Source: Marinobacter sp. SS13-12
Lineage (GTDB): Bacteria; Pseudomonadota; Gammaproteobacteria; Pseudomonadales; Oleiphilaceae
Length of the DNA: 64,000 nt
NCBI RefSeq assembly: GCF_030227115.1
Contig: NZ_JASSUA010000001.1
Location: 1,984,001 to 2,048,000, forward strand
Direction of reading: 5' to 3'
Made by a program: the position numbers and the translations under genes. Below, one piece after another: positions 40,429-49,208 of this stretch (its first letter is position 1; each line of letters begins with the position of its first letter). The notes under the pieces were generated by a model. It made no database searches and had not been told where the DNA came from. It saw only the letters and a list, made by a program, of their open reading frames with translations.

Positions 40429-41325
40429 ATTAAAACCATCTTTGTACAGGGTCCTGTTCCCGGCTTCAGACTGTTGCTGGTCATTGTGCTGTCGGCGGTA
40501 TTGATTGTGGCTGATGCCCGTTTCGATCAGCTTACCCCTGTTCGCAGCGCCATTGGCACAGGCATGGCGCCGATTCACTGGCTGGGCAATGCGCCCTCTG
40601 AGCTGAGCGGCTGGGTCGCCAGCCTGTTTACCTCCAAGGAAGACCTGCAGGCCGAAAATGAGGAGCTTCGGGCACGCCTTCTGATTCTGGAGCGTCGGGC
40701 TCTTAAATACGCGGCGCTGGCTTCCGAGAACAACGAACTGCGTCAGTTGATGAATTCGTCGGAGGTGCTGGACGACCGGGTTATTGTCGGCGAAGTGGTA
40801 GCCGTTTCTCCCGACCCTTTCTCCCATGAAATTGTTATCAACAAGGGTCGCCGTGACGGCGTTGAAGTAGGCCAGGCGATCCTGGATGCCAATGGCCTGA
40901 TGGGGCAGGTTCAGCAAACCAGCAGTTTTACCTCAAGGGTATTGCTGGTTTCGGATAGCAGCCATGCCGTGCCGGTGGAAGTGGTTCGCAATGGCCTGCG
41001 GGCGATTCTTCTGGGCAATGGCGACACCAACACCCTGGAATTAGTGCATGTACCGGATACCGCGGATATCCGGGAGGGGGACCTGCTGGTCAGTTCTGGC
41101 CTGGGTGGGCGTTTTCCCAAAGGATATCCGGTTGCGGAAGTGGACAGGATCGTTAAAGAGCCGGGCGAACCTTTTGTGAAAATAGAGGCAACGCCGCTGG
41201 CAGAGCTGAACAAGAGCCGGTTACTACTGGTTGTGTTCTCTCCTGAACAGGAGGCCACTGACGAAGCCGGGGACACAGCCGCTGGCACTGGCGTGGACAC
41301 GGCAGAACAGGGAGAGGTGCGCTGA
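40429..41325 (+). CDS. mreC: Rod shape-determining protein MreC, apparent ATT start
   Basis: 298 residues if translation starts at the ATT at 40429. That start is preceded by GGGAGG at 7 bases and gives the family N-terminus (KTIFVQGPVPGFRLLL) with a complete membrane helix (LLLVIVLSAVLIVA). The nearest in-frame ATG/GTG/TTG is a TTG at 40474, which would cut into the helix and has no ribosome site. The periplasmic part has a coiled coil (KEDLQAENEELRARL) and the beta-rich MreC domain. MreC links MreB to the wall synthases. Its stop overlaps the mreD ATG. Confidence 0.88.
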   Translation: MKTIFVQGPVPGFRLLLVIVLSAVLIVADARFDQLTPVRSAIGTGMAPIHWLGNAPSELSGWVASLFTSKEDLQAENEELRARLLILERRALKYAALASENNELRQLMNSSEVLDDRVIVGEVVAVSPDPFSHEIVINKGRRDGVEVGQAILDANGLMGQVQQTSSFTSRVLLVSDSSHAVPVEVVRNGLRAILLGNGDTNTLELVHVPDTADIREGDLLVSSGLGGRFPKGYPVAEVDRIVKEPGEPFVKIEATPLAELNKSRLLLVVFSPEQEATDEAGDTAAGTGVDTAEQGEVR

Positions 41326-41801
41326 TGCTGTCAGTAATCAGTTATCCCGTTTTCGCCTTCAGCATTGTTCTGGCCCTGGTGCTCAGCAGTTCCCTGTTCC
41401 CGGTGGGTTGGTTCGAGTTCCGGCCGGAATGGCTGGGATTGATGGTGTTCTACTGGACTTTCCGGGCGCCCGCCCAGTTTGGCATTCTGCTGGCCTGGTG
41501 TCTGGGGCTGTTGCTGGATGTCCTGGAGGCCACGCCGCTGGGCGTCAACGCCTTGGCCATGGGGGTCATTGCGTTCCTGGTGCTGACTATTCACCAGCGG
41601 CTGCGCATGTATCCAATGCCCCAGCAGTGCCTGATGGTCTTTCTGCTACTGGGTATCAACCAGATGCTGGTGCATTTTATCAAGCAGACTCTGGGCGCGG
41701 ATGATTCGGGCTTCAGTTATCTCTGGCCGGCACTGACGAGTGCCATAGCCTGGCCTTTTGTTTGTGTTCTGCTGGACAATCTCAACCGCAAACTCGGATA
41801 G
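41325..41801 (+). CDS. mreD: Rod shape-determining protein MreD
   Basis: 158 residues, almost entirely hydrophobic with five or six likely membrane helices, as expected for MreD, the inner-membrane partner of MreC. The ATG overlaps the mreC stop. Family-like features include RPEWLGLMVFYW near residue 32 and LLLDVLEATPLGVNAL near residue 70. Followed by maf after 12 bases. Confidence 0.93.
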   Translation: MLSVISYPVFAFSIVLALVLSSSLFPVGWFEFRPEWLGLMVFYWTFRAPAQFGILLAWCLGLLLDVLEATPLGVNALAMGVIAFLVLTIHQRLRMYPMPQQCLMVFLLLGINQMLVHFIKQTLGADDSGFSYLWPALTSAIAWPFVCVLLDNLNRKLG

Positions 41802-41813
41802 AGGGGGGCTCGT

Positions 41814-42419
41814 ATGGCATCGATTATTCTGGCCTCAGCCTCACCGCGCCGAGCCGAACTGCTGAAGCAGATCGGATTGTCGTTTCATGTTCGCCCGGCG
41901 GATATTGATGAAACTCCGGGCACAGATGAGTCCGCAGTGGATTATGTGGAGCGGCTGGCTCGGGGTAAGGCACTGGCTGTTCAGGCAACAGAGCCAGGTG
42001 CCACTGTGATCGGCTCGGACACATCGGTCGTTCTTGGGGGCCAGATCCTTGGTAAGCCCCAGGACAGTCACCATGCGATGGGCATGCTGAAGCAACTGTC
42101 AGGCACGACCCATCAGGTAATGACGGCGGTGGCTGTTGCCAGCGCCAACGCCTGCGAGTCCCGGGTTTCTGTTACGGATGTCCGCTTTCGTCCACTATCG
42201 GGCGAGGAGATAGAAGCCTATGTGGCGACCGGGGAGCCCATGGACAAGGCCGGTGGCTATGGTATTCAGGGGCGGGGTGGTATTTTTGTAGAAGAACTTC
42301 GGGGTAGCTACAGCGCCGTGGTTGGTCTGCCCCTGCAGGAAACCGCAGAATTACTTGCCGGCGCCGGAAGCCCGGTCTGGGAAACCTGGAACAGCAGGCA
42401 GGAGAGCCGCAATGAGTGA
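41814..42419 (+). CDS. maf: Maf-like nucleoside triphosphate pyrophosphatase (dTTP/UTP type)
   Basis: 201 residues. House-cleaning pyrophosphatase that hydrolyses non-canonical or excess nucleoside triphosphates; its overproduction affects septation in some bacteria. The substrate loop ASASPRRAELL is at residues 6-16, with GSDTSVVLGGQILGKP and GYGIQGRGGIFVEELRGSYSAVVG, the last resembling the YhdE (dTTP/UTP) subgroup. The end overlaps rng by 8 bases. Confidence 0.93.
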   Translation: MASIILASASPRRAELLKQIGLSFHVRPADIDETPGTDESAVDYVERLARGKALAVQATEPGATVIGSDTSVVLGGQILGKPQDSHHAMGMLKQLSGTTHQVMTAVAVASANACESRVSVTDVRFRPLSGEEIEAYVATGEPMDKAGGYGIQGRGGIFVEELRGSYSAVVGLPLQETAELLAGAGSPVWETWNSRQESRNE

Positions 42420-43893
42420 AGAAATACTGATCAATGTTACCCCGGTGGAAACCCGGGTGGCTCTCGTGGAGAACGGCATGCTCCAGGAAGCCTACATTGA
42501 GCGTACCAGCCGGAAGGGCATTGTCGGCAATATCTACAAGGGCAAGGTGGTTCGCGTGCTGCCCGGCATGGAGGCGGCTTTTGTGGATATTGGTCTTGAG
42601 CGTGCCGCTTTTATTCACGCGTCCGATGTGGTGCCCGTTCAGCAACCGCCCAATGAACCCGCCGATACCCCGAAAACCGTCCCGGATATCCGTACCCTGC
42701 TACGGGAAGGGCAATCACTGGTGGTGCAGGTCACCAAGGACCCCATCGGCACCAAGGGCGCGCGGCTGACAACCCAGCTGTCTATACCGTCCCGTTACCT
42801 GGTGTTTATGCCCGGTGTCAGTCATGTGGGCATTTCCCAGCGAATCGAAGATGAGAATGAGCGTGCCCGGCTGAAAACCCTGGTAGAAGAGGGGGCAGCC
42901 GCAGACTCTGACGCCAGCGGGGGCTACATAATTCGCACGGCCGCTGAGGCCGCTTCAGCGGAAGATCTGCTTGGCGACATGACCTACCTGCATCGCCTGA
43001 ATCAGGCGATCGAAGAGCGCATAACCCGCAGTGAGGCGCCGACTGCGGTCTATCAGGATTTGCCGCTGTTTATCCGTACCATCCGTGACCTGATTCGCCC
43101 CCAGACCGAAAAAGTCCGTATCGACAGTCGTGAGAGTCACCAGCGGGTCATGGAATTTGTGAATGAGTTCGTGACCGAGTTTTCCGACAAGGTCGAGTAC
43201 TATCCGGGCGAACGGCCCATCTTCGACCTCTATTCCGTTGAAGATGAAATCCAGAAAGCCCTCAGCCGCAAGGTCCAGCTGAAGTCGGGTGGGTACGTGA
43301 TCATTGATCAGACCGAAGCAATGACCACCATCGACATCAACACCGGCGCGTTTGTGGGCCACCGCAACCTTGAGGAAACCATCTTCAAGACCAATCTGGA
43401 AGCGGCCCGCGCCATCAGCCGTCAGCTGCGGCTGCGTAATCTTGGCGGCATCATCATTATCGACTTCATTGACATGGATGATGCCGAGCACCAGCGCCAG
43501 GTGCATCGCATGCTGGAAAAGATGCTGGAGCGGGACCATGCCAAAACCAAGATAACCGGGGTTTCGGAGTTGGGGCTGGTGGAAATGACCCGCAAGCGCA
43601 CCACCGAGAGCCTTGGCCAGATACTTTGTGAACCCTGCCCCATCTGCGATGGCCGTGGTTTCCTGAAGACCAGTGAGACGGTCTGTTACGAGGTGTTCCG
43701 GGAAATCCTGCGGGTAAACCGTGCCTATGACGCAGAAAGTTATCTTGTCATGGCCTCCCAGAGCGTGGTGGATCGGTTGCTGGACGAGGAATCCGACAAC
43801 GTTGCGGACCTGGAGACCTTCATCAGTAAAACCATTCGCTTTCAGGTTGAGCCATTCTACAGTCAGGAGCAGTATGATGTGGTGCTGCTGTAA
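42412..43893 (+). CDS. rng: Ribonuclease G
   Basis: 493 residues from the ATG at 42412. Endoribonuclease that matures the 5' end of 16S rRNA and decays some mRNAs. The S1 domain (GNIYKGKVVRVLPGMEAAFV), catalytic DNase-like residues in IDFIDMDD and GAFVGH, and the zinc-link CEPCPICDGRG are present; there is no RNase E-type C-terminal scaffold. In the conserved mre-maf-rng-yhdP order. Confidence 0.96.
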   Translation: MSEEILINVTPVETRVALVENGMLQEAYIERTSRKGIVGNIYKGKVVRVLPGMEAAFVDIGLERAAFIHASDVVPVQQPPNEPADTPKTVPDIRTLLREGQSLVVQVTKDPIGTKGARLTTQLSIPSRYLVFMPGVSHVGISQRIEDENERARLKTLVEEGAAADSDASGGYIIRTAAEAASAEDLLGDMTYLHRLNQAIEERITRSEAPTAVYQDLPLFIRTIRDLIRPQTEKVRIDSRESHQRVMEFVNEFVTEFSDKVEYYPGERPIFDLYSVEDEIQKALSRKVQLKSGGYVIIDQTEAMTTIDINTGAFVGHRNLEETIFKTNLEAARAISRQLRLRNLGGIIIIDFIDMDDAEHQRQVHRMLEKMLERDHAKTKITGVSELGLVEMTRKRTTESLGQILCEPCPICDGRGFLKTSETVCYEVFREILRVNRAYDAESYLVMASQSVVDRLLDEESDNVADLETFISKTIRFQVEPFYSQEQYDVVLL

Positions 43894-43936
43894 CGCCGGA
43901 ACGGCAGGCATTCACTAGGCGTGGCGGTTACCCCTG

Positions 43937-46900
43937 ATGGCATCCAGTGTCGCTGATCAAAAAAACAGACCTATCGTTGTTCGATTACTGTCGCGCCTTG
44001 CCAGTCTGATCTGGTGGTTGCTGCTGGCGGTCATCATCCTGCTGGCACTCTACGCCGGGCTTGGCCGGCAGCTCACCCAGAATATCGACGATTACCGCGC
44101 CAATATCGAGCAGGTACTGTCGTCGAAGCTTGGCCAGGAAATTCGTATCGGTTCCCTGTCGTCGAGCTGGAACTGGCTCAATCCGACCATTATTGCCCGC
44201 GAAATCCTGGTGCTGTCTGATGGCGATCGCAATGATGTGGCCGGCTCACTGCAGAGCGTTCGCATCGGCCTGGACTTTCTGGCATCGCTGAGACGCTTTC
44301 GCATTGTGTTTGCCAACTTTGAAGCGGACGGGCTGGAGTTGACGGTTAACCAGACCCGGCGCGGTGAAGTCATCGTTGAAGGGGTGGATATCCCCGGGCC
44401 GGTGGCCAACGACATTGAGCTCTGGCTGGACATTGCCGGAACCTGGCTTTCTGACCCCTCGGTAAAAATTACCCGCTTTGATCTCGGTGTCCGGGACAAC
44501 AATGACCAGTTGCGGCATGTGGAGATTCCCCAGTTGGACCTGGTCTACCAGCGTGGTCTTTTTCATGCCTCAGGCCGGGCCATGAGCCCCGGCACTACCG
44601 AGCAACTGGCCAGTTTCGGGCTGGTTGGCCGGCACTTTTTCAGGGGCGACTTTACTGGCCAGATATACGCCGATATCAACTCCGGGCGGTTGTTCGACGG
44701 GTTGGTTGAAGAATATGCCTGGCGCGATGTCCGGGTGGAAGGGTTCGATCTGGGTGGCCAGGTCTGGATGACCTTTCGTGACGGTTTGATGGAGCAGGTC
44801 AGTGGCAACGTGGCGACGCCTTACCTCCAGATCGGGGCTGGCAAGGAATCCCTGGCGCCGCTTGAGGATATCAGCGTAAGGTTTGGCTGGCGCAGGCAGC
44901 ATGCATCAAATGGCCCACCGGAAAACCAGTCCTGGTTCACCACCGGCGAGTTCCACCTGAAGGGGCTGGAGTGGCAGTGGAATGGTGATGCGGTTCCTCC
45001 TTTCGACGTCCGTTTTCAATTCGATGATGAAGAAGCCGGGCCCCGCATCATTGCCGACGAGCTATCGTTACAACCTCTTCGGCGGCTGGTAACCAGTCTC
45101 GGCCTGCTACCGGACACGGCTGCCAGGGCCCTCGAAAACTACCGGCCGGCCGGCAAACTGAACCAGTTGTTGCTCAAACTGCCATCCGAGAAGAACCGGC
45201 AGTTTGAGCTGACGGCGTTAATGAACGACGTTCAGGTGCGGGCCCACGGTGGTGCGCCGGAAATATCGGGCCTTAACGGCAATCTCGTAATGACGAATGA
45301 AGGCGGCTATGCGCAGGCCCGGAGCGACGAGCTGACACTGGGCTTTCCGGATCTGTTTCGCAATTCCTGGAGTCTGCGGGGCTTGCGGGCTGGCGTGGCC
45401 TGGCGCTTCGAGGGAGACATTATCCGGGTCTATTCCGACGAAATCGGGATGGTTTATGGCGATGGCACCGAGCTGACCGGCGCATTCGATTTGCGGATGG
45501 ATCGTCACGGTGAGGACAGTCTCGGGGTCAAGGTCGGCGTTCGCAACGGAACCGCCGAGATGCTTGCGGATTTTGTGCCGGCCAGGGCCGTGGCCCCGGG
45601 CTTGTATCAGTGGCTGACAACCGCCATTGAAGACGTTGATGTCACCAGCGGAGAATATTTCGGCCACGGGCTGATCAATCGCGATGCCCCACCGGGCTCG
45701 TTTGTGTCCTCCATGGTCTACCACTTTCAGGATGCCACCGTCCGTTATGATGAACGCTGGCCGGAGGTCACTGATGCCTCAGGCACGGTTTACGTTCAGA
45801 ATGGACGCACGCGGGTGGAGGTGGAGTCCGGCCGCACCGGCGGGCTCGACCTTGAGCCGGGGCAGGTGAGAGTCGAACCCGAGGATAGTCATGTTCGGCT
45901 CTCTGTGGATGCTTCGGCACCGGTAGCAGGTGAAGCCGTGGCCCACTGGATGACGAACAGCCCGCTGGGCGAAATGGCCGGAGAAGCTGGCAGGAGCATC
46001 CAGCTGGATGGCAGTTATCACCTGGGCCTGCAGCTTGCTCTGATTCTGGGTTCGGACTCGCCGCCCGACATAAATGCCACCGTTCGCGCCGATGCCGGCA
46101 CGCTGACGTATACCCCGGCGGATCTTGAATGGACACAGATCAATGGCGAACTGAGTTTCAGCACCGAGGACGGATTTTCTGACACGCCTCTTCAGGCTGA
46201 TTTCATGGGAGCTCCGGTTACCGTGCGGTTGCGCCGTGATGAGGCTGGGGAGGCACTCAATATCCGCCAGTACGGCCGTCTTGATATCAGCAATGTGCTG
46301 GCGCAGACCGCGCTGCCGGAGGGAACCAGTCTTGGGCTGAGTGGAGACCTCGGCTACCTGGCAACCCTGGACGTCTCGCCGGGTAATGCGACCGCCGTGA
46401 GGCTGTATTCGGACCTGACGGGGCTCGCGGTCAGCTGGCCGGAACCATTGGCAAAGAAGGCTGACGAGGAAGCGCCCCTGAGTGCAAGCATAGAGCCCAG
46501 GGGTGATGCCGGGATAAACGTCTATGTTGACTGGCCCGATCGCCTGAACCTGGAACTGCTGTGGCAGACGGATAACCTGGACCTGACTTTCCACACCCTT
46601 TATCTGGGTGACCAGCAACTGACCGGTGTCGACGTTTCAGCGCGCCAGGTCAATGAGCAGTGGACTGTTGAGGCGGAATCAGAGTGGCTTTCCGGGGGTG
46701 TATACTGGCCTGAGGATGACAGCCCGGTCGTCGTGGATCTGGAACGGCTGAAGCTGGCCCGGGGCGACGGCGAAGCGGAAGAGGAGGTGCCCCTGCTGCC
46801 GGAGCCGGATGAACAGGTTCGTGCCTTCCGCGAGCTGGCCATGGAGAACTGGCCGGATATCGACCTACGTATCGCCAGCCTTCAGCTCGACGATGACGAT

Positions 46901-47677
46901 GCCGGCACCTGGTCTCTGGGGCTTCGTCCGGAAGCCACGCGGCTACAGGTGCAGGACATCGCCGGCAGGCTGAACTCGTTGACCCTGGGCGGACAGTTGA
47001 CCTGGAGTATTGCCGGAGACCGGGAGACCACCCGGTTCGTCGGTGACATTACCGGTGAGTCCCTTGCGGATCTTGGCAACCTGTTTGGCACCGAGATACC
47101 GTTTCGCAGCGAGAGCACCGTGGTGAATATGGATATTGACTGGCCGGGCCGGCCCAATGAATTTGATGTATCAGGGCTCAGCGGGTCAGTGAGTGTGCGC
47201 TTTGATGACGGCGTCATTCTGGAAGGCAACAACACCGCCCAGTTGTTCCGGGTATTCAATCTGCTGAACTCCGACACCTTGTGGCGGCGGTTGCAGCTGG
47301 ATTTCTCCGATCTGTACGAAGCCGGTGTGGCATTTGATGCCATCTCTGGCAAGGCAACCATGATTAACGGCCTGCTGACGCTGGATCCGGAGTTGCAGGT
47401 GGTTGGTCCCTCCGGTGCTTTCAAGCTGACCGGCACCAGCAACATGATAGAAGAAACCCTCGATATGAGCATGGTGGTGGTTCTGCCGTTGACCCAGAAC
47501 CTGCCGCTGGCAGCACTGCTGATGGGGGCGGGCGCGCCCATTGGAGGCGCCCTGTTTGTACTGGACAAAGTATTGGGTGATCCATTGAGTAAACTGACCA
47601 GTGCAACTTATAGTGTCAGCGGAAGTTGGGACGAGCCGGAAGTTCGCCTCAGGCGGGTATTTGATACCGGCCAGTAA
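43937..47677 (+). CDS. yhdP: YhdP-family AsmA-like protein
   Basis: 1246 residues. One N-terminal membrane helix (ASLIWWLLLAVIILLALYAG) anchors a very long, repetitive beta-rich periplasmic domain, the bridge-like AsmA/TamB architecture. In E. coli YhdP, with TamB and YdbH, carries phospholipids to the outer membrane. The C-terminus has the AsmA-type ending (TLDMSMVVVLPLTQNLPLAA). Starts 43 bases after rng. It joins the mla genes in this window as a second lipid-traffic system. Confidence 0.93.
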   Translation: MASSVADQKNRPIVVRLLSRLASLIWWLLLAVIILLALYAGLGRQLTQNIDDYRANIEQVLSSKLGQEIRIGSLSSSWNWLNPTIIAREILVLSDGDRNDVAGSLQSVRIGLDFLASLRRFRIVFANFEADGLELTVNQTRRGEVIVEGVDIPGPVANDIELWLDIAGTWLSDPSVKITRFDLGVRDNNDQLRHVEIPQLDLVYQRGLFHASGRAMSPGTTEQLASFGLVGRHFFRGDFTGQIYADINSGRLFDGLVEEYAWRDVRVEGFDLGGQVWMTFRDGLMEQVSGNVATPYLQIGAGKESLAPLEDISVRFGWRRQHASNGPPENQSWFTTGEFHLKGLEWQWNGDAVPPFDVRFQFDDEEAGPRIIADELSLQPLRRLVTSLGLLPDTAARALENYRPAGKLNQLLLKLPSEKNRQFELTALMNDVQVRAHGGAPEISGLNGNLVMTNEGGYAQARSDELTLGFPDLFRNSWSLRGLRAGVAWRFEGDIIRVYSDEIGMVYGDGTELTGAFDLRMDRHGEDSLGVKVGVRNGTAEMLADFVPARAVAPGLYQWLTTAIEDVDVTSGEYFGHGLINRDAPPGSFVSSMVYHFQDATVRYDERWPEVTDASGTVYVQNGRTRVEVESGRTGGLDLEPGQVRVEPEDSHVRLSVDASAPVAGEAVAHWMTNSPLGEMAGEAGRSIQLDGSYHLGLQLALILGSDSPPDINATVRADAGTLTYTPADLEWTQINGELSFSTEDGFSDTPLQADFMGAPVTVRLRRDEAGEALNIRQYGRLDISNVLAQTALPEGTSLGLSGDLGYLATLDVSPGNATAVRLYSDLTGLAVSWPEPLAKKADEEAPLSASIEPRGDAGINVYVDWPDRLNLELLWQTDNLDLTFHTLYLGDQQLTGVDVSARQVNEQWTVEAESEWLSGGVYWPEDDSPVVVDLERLKLARGDGEAEEEVPLLPEPDEQVRAFRELAMENWPDIDLRIASLQLDDDDAGTWSLGLRPEATRLQVQDIAGRLNSLTLGGQLTWSIAGDRETTRFVGDITGESLADLGNLFGTEIPFRSESTVVNMDIDWPGRPNEFDVSGLSGSVSVRFDDGVILEGNNTAQLFRVFNLLNSDTLWRRLQLDFSDLYEAGVAFDAISGKATMINGLLTLDPELQVVGPSGAFKLTGTSNMIEETLDMSMVVVLPLTQNLPLAALLMGAGAPIGGALFVLDKVLGDPLSKLTSATYSVSGSWDEPEVRLRRVFDTGQ

Positions 47678-47700
47678 TGATTTCATCCGGAGGATAATCA

Positions 47701-48561
47701 ATGTCAGTACAGGCACAGCAGGCAGTGAACAGACAGCAAAACAGGGTAGCGGCGCTCCAGATGGTGAGCACCCACGATATTGCCTCTAACCTCAGGGAAG
47801 CGGGGCGCTTGCTGGCGGAGGCTGCAGCTTCCGGGGCCAGCGTGGCGGTACTGCCGGAAAACTTCGCCGTGCTGGCAACCCGGCAGATGATTGGTTGCGG
47901 CCGTCGCGAGGCAGATCCGGATAACCTGATACGGCATTTTCTGGCCGAGCAATCCGCCGAGCTTGGCATCTGGATTGTCGGTGGCTCACTGCCCATAGCT
48001 TCACGCCCGGATGGTTCCACAGTGAGGGATCGGGTCAGGGCCTGTTGCCTGGTCTACAACGATCAGGGCGAGGAAGTCGCCCGCTATGACAAGATCCACC
48101 TGTTTGATGCCATGGTGGAGGATGCCCAGGGTCAGTATCGGGAGTCCGATACCTTCGAGCCCGGCGAAGACGTGGTTTTGATCGACACCCCCGCCGGTCG
48201 GCTGGGACTGGCCATTTGCTACGATCTTCGTTTCCCGGAACTGTTCCGCAAGTTGCGGGAACAGGGCGCCGAATGGGTGTCACTGCCCAGCGCGTTTACC
48301 TGGAACACCGGCGATGCCCACTGGCACGCGCTGCTGCGGGCCAGGGCCATCGAGAACCAGTTCTGGATGGTGGCAGCGGGGCAGGGTGGCCAGAACAGCG
48401 AGCGGCGGCATACCTATGGCCACAGCATGATTGTTGACCCCTGGGGGCGAGTCTTGTCCGAGATCGGCGAGGGGCCCGGGGTAGTCACTGCCGACCTGGA
48501 CCCGGAGATGCTCCGCGAGATACGTACCCGGATGCCGGTCTGGGAGCACCGGAAGCTCTGA
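47701..48561 (+). CDS. Nitrilase-family amidohydrolase
   Basis: 286 residues. The carbon-nitrogen hydrolase triad is readable: glutamate in LPENFAV, lysine in RYDKIHLFD and cysteine in AICYDLRFPELFR. The closest relatives I recall are the Nit1/YbeM group that hydrolyses deaminated glutathione, a metabolite-repair role. It follows yhdP after 23 bases and is probably co-transcribed. In pseudomonads tldD comes next; here it does not. Confidence 0.88.
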   Translation: MSVQAQQAVNRQQNRVAALQMVSTHDIASNLREAGRLLAEAAASGASVAVLPENFAVLATRQMIGCGRREADPDNLIRHFLAEQSAELGIWIVGGSLPIASRPDGSTVRDRVRACCLVYNDQGEEVARYDKIHLFDAMVEDAQGQYRESDTFEPGEDVVLIDTPAGRLGLAICYDLRFPELFRKLREQGAEWVSLPSAFTWNTGDAHWHALLRARAIENQFWMVAAGQGGQNSERRHTYGHSMIVDPWGRVLSEIGEGPGVVTADLDPEMLREIRTRMPVWEHRKL

Positions 48562-48573
48562 CCAGGCGGTCCG

Positions 48574-49104
48574 CTAGTGACCGGCCGCCTCAACGTCGTC
48601 AATGCATTCCCTCAGGTAGCGGAACAGTTTTCTGGGCTGGCCGGTATTTTTTTCGTTCTGCATGTCCCGGCGGGCGTTTCGGGCCAGGTTGCGCAGGTGC
48701 TGGATATCGGCCGTTGAGCAGTAATTCAGGAATTCCCCCACGGCAGAGTCACCCTCTTCGATCATCCGGTCGCGCCAGCGCTCCGCCAGGTGATGGCGAC
48801 GGGTGTGCTCCTCGCTGCCAGCATCGAAGGCATCAATGGCACGGGTCAGACCTTCGGGATCGTCTTCCTGGCGAATGATCTTGCCGATGTACTGCAGGTG
48901 GCGCCGCCGGGCCTCATTCTGGCGAATGCGGCGGGACTCCTCAATGGCCGCCCTCAGTGTTCCGCTGATGGGCAGGGTGTCGAGCTGGTCGTTGCTCAGG
49001 TCGAGCATGCGCTTGCCCAGGCCCTGCAGCTGGTGCATGTCCCGCTTGAGCTGGGATTTGCTGGGGCCGGAGTATTCGGGGTGGTCGTTTTGAGTATCGT
49101 TCAT
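48574..49104 (-). CDS. darP: Ribosome biogenesis factor DarP (YjgA)
   Basis: 176 residues, basic and helical. YjgA/DarP associates with 50S precursors and helps late large-subunit assembly. The N-terminal PSKSQLKRDMHQLQGLGKRM and the middle ARRRHLQYIGKIIR are family hallmarks. Convergent with the nitrilase-family gene (12 bases apart). P-family repeats lie just upstream. Confidence 0.92.
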   Translation of the reverse strand: MNDTQNDHPEYSGPSKSQLKRDMHQLQGLGKRMLDLSNDQLDTLPISGTLRAAIEESRRIRQNEARRRHLQYIGKIIRQEDDPEGLTRAIDAFDAGSEEHTRRHHLAERWRDRMIEEGDSAVGEFLNYCSTADIQHLRNLARNARRDMQNEKNTGQPRKLFRYLRECIDDVEAAGH

Positions 49105-49117
49105 GAAGCGTCCGTTT

Positions 49118-49202
49118 TGTCGGATTACGGCTTCGCCTAATCCGACCTACATTAAATTAAGCGTCCGACCCGTAGGTCGGATTAGCGAAGCGTAATCCGA
49201 CA
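49118..49202. repeat. P-family palindromic repeats, two units
   Basis: Units at 49118-49150 and 49172-49202 in opposite orientation, 13 bases before darP and 6 bases after the mgtE stop. Confidence 0.85.
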
Positions 49203-49208
49203 AACCTG

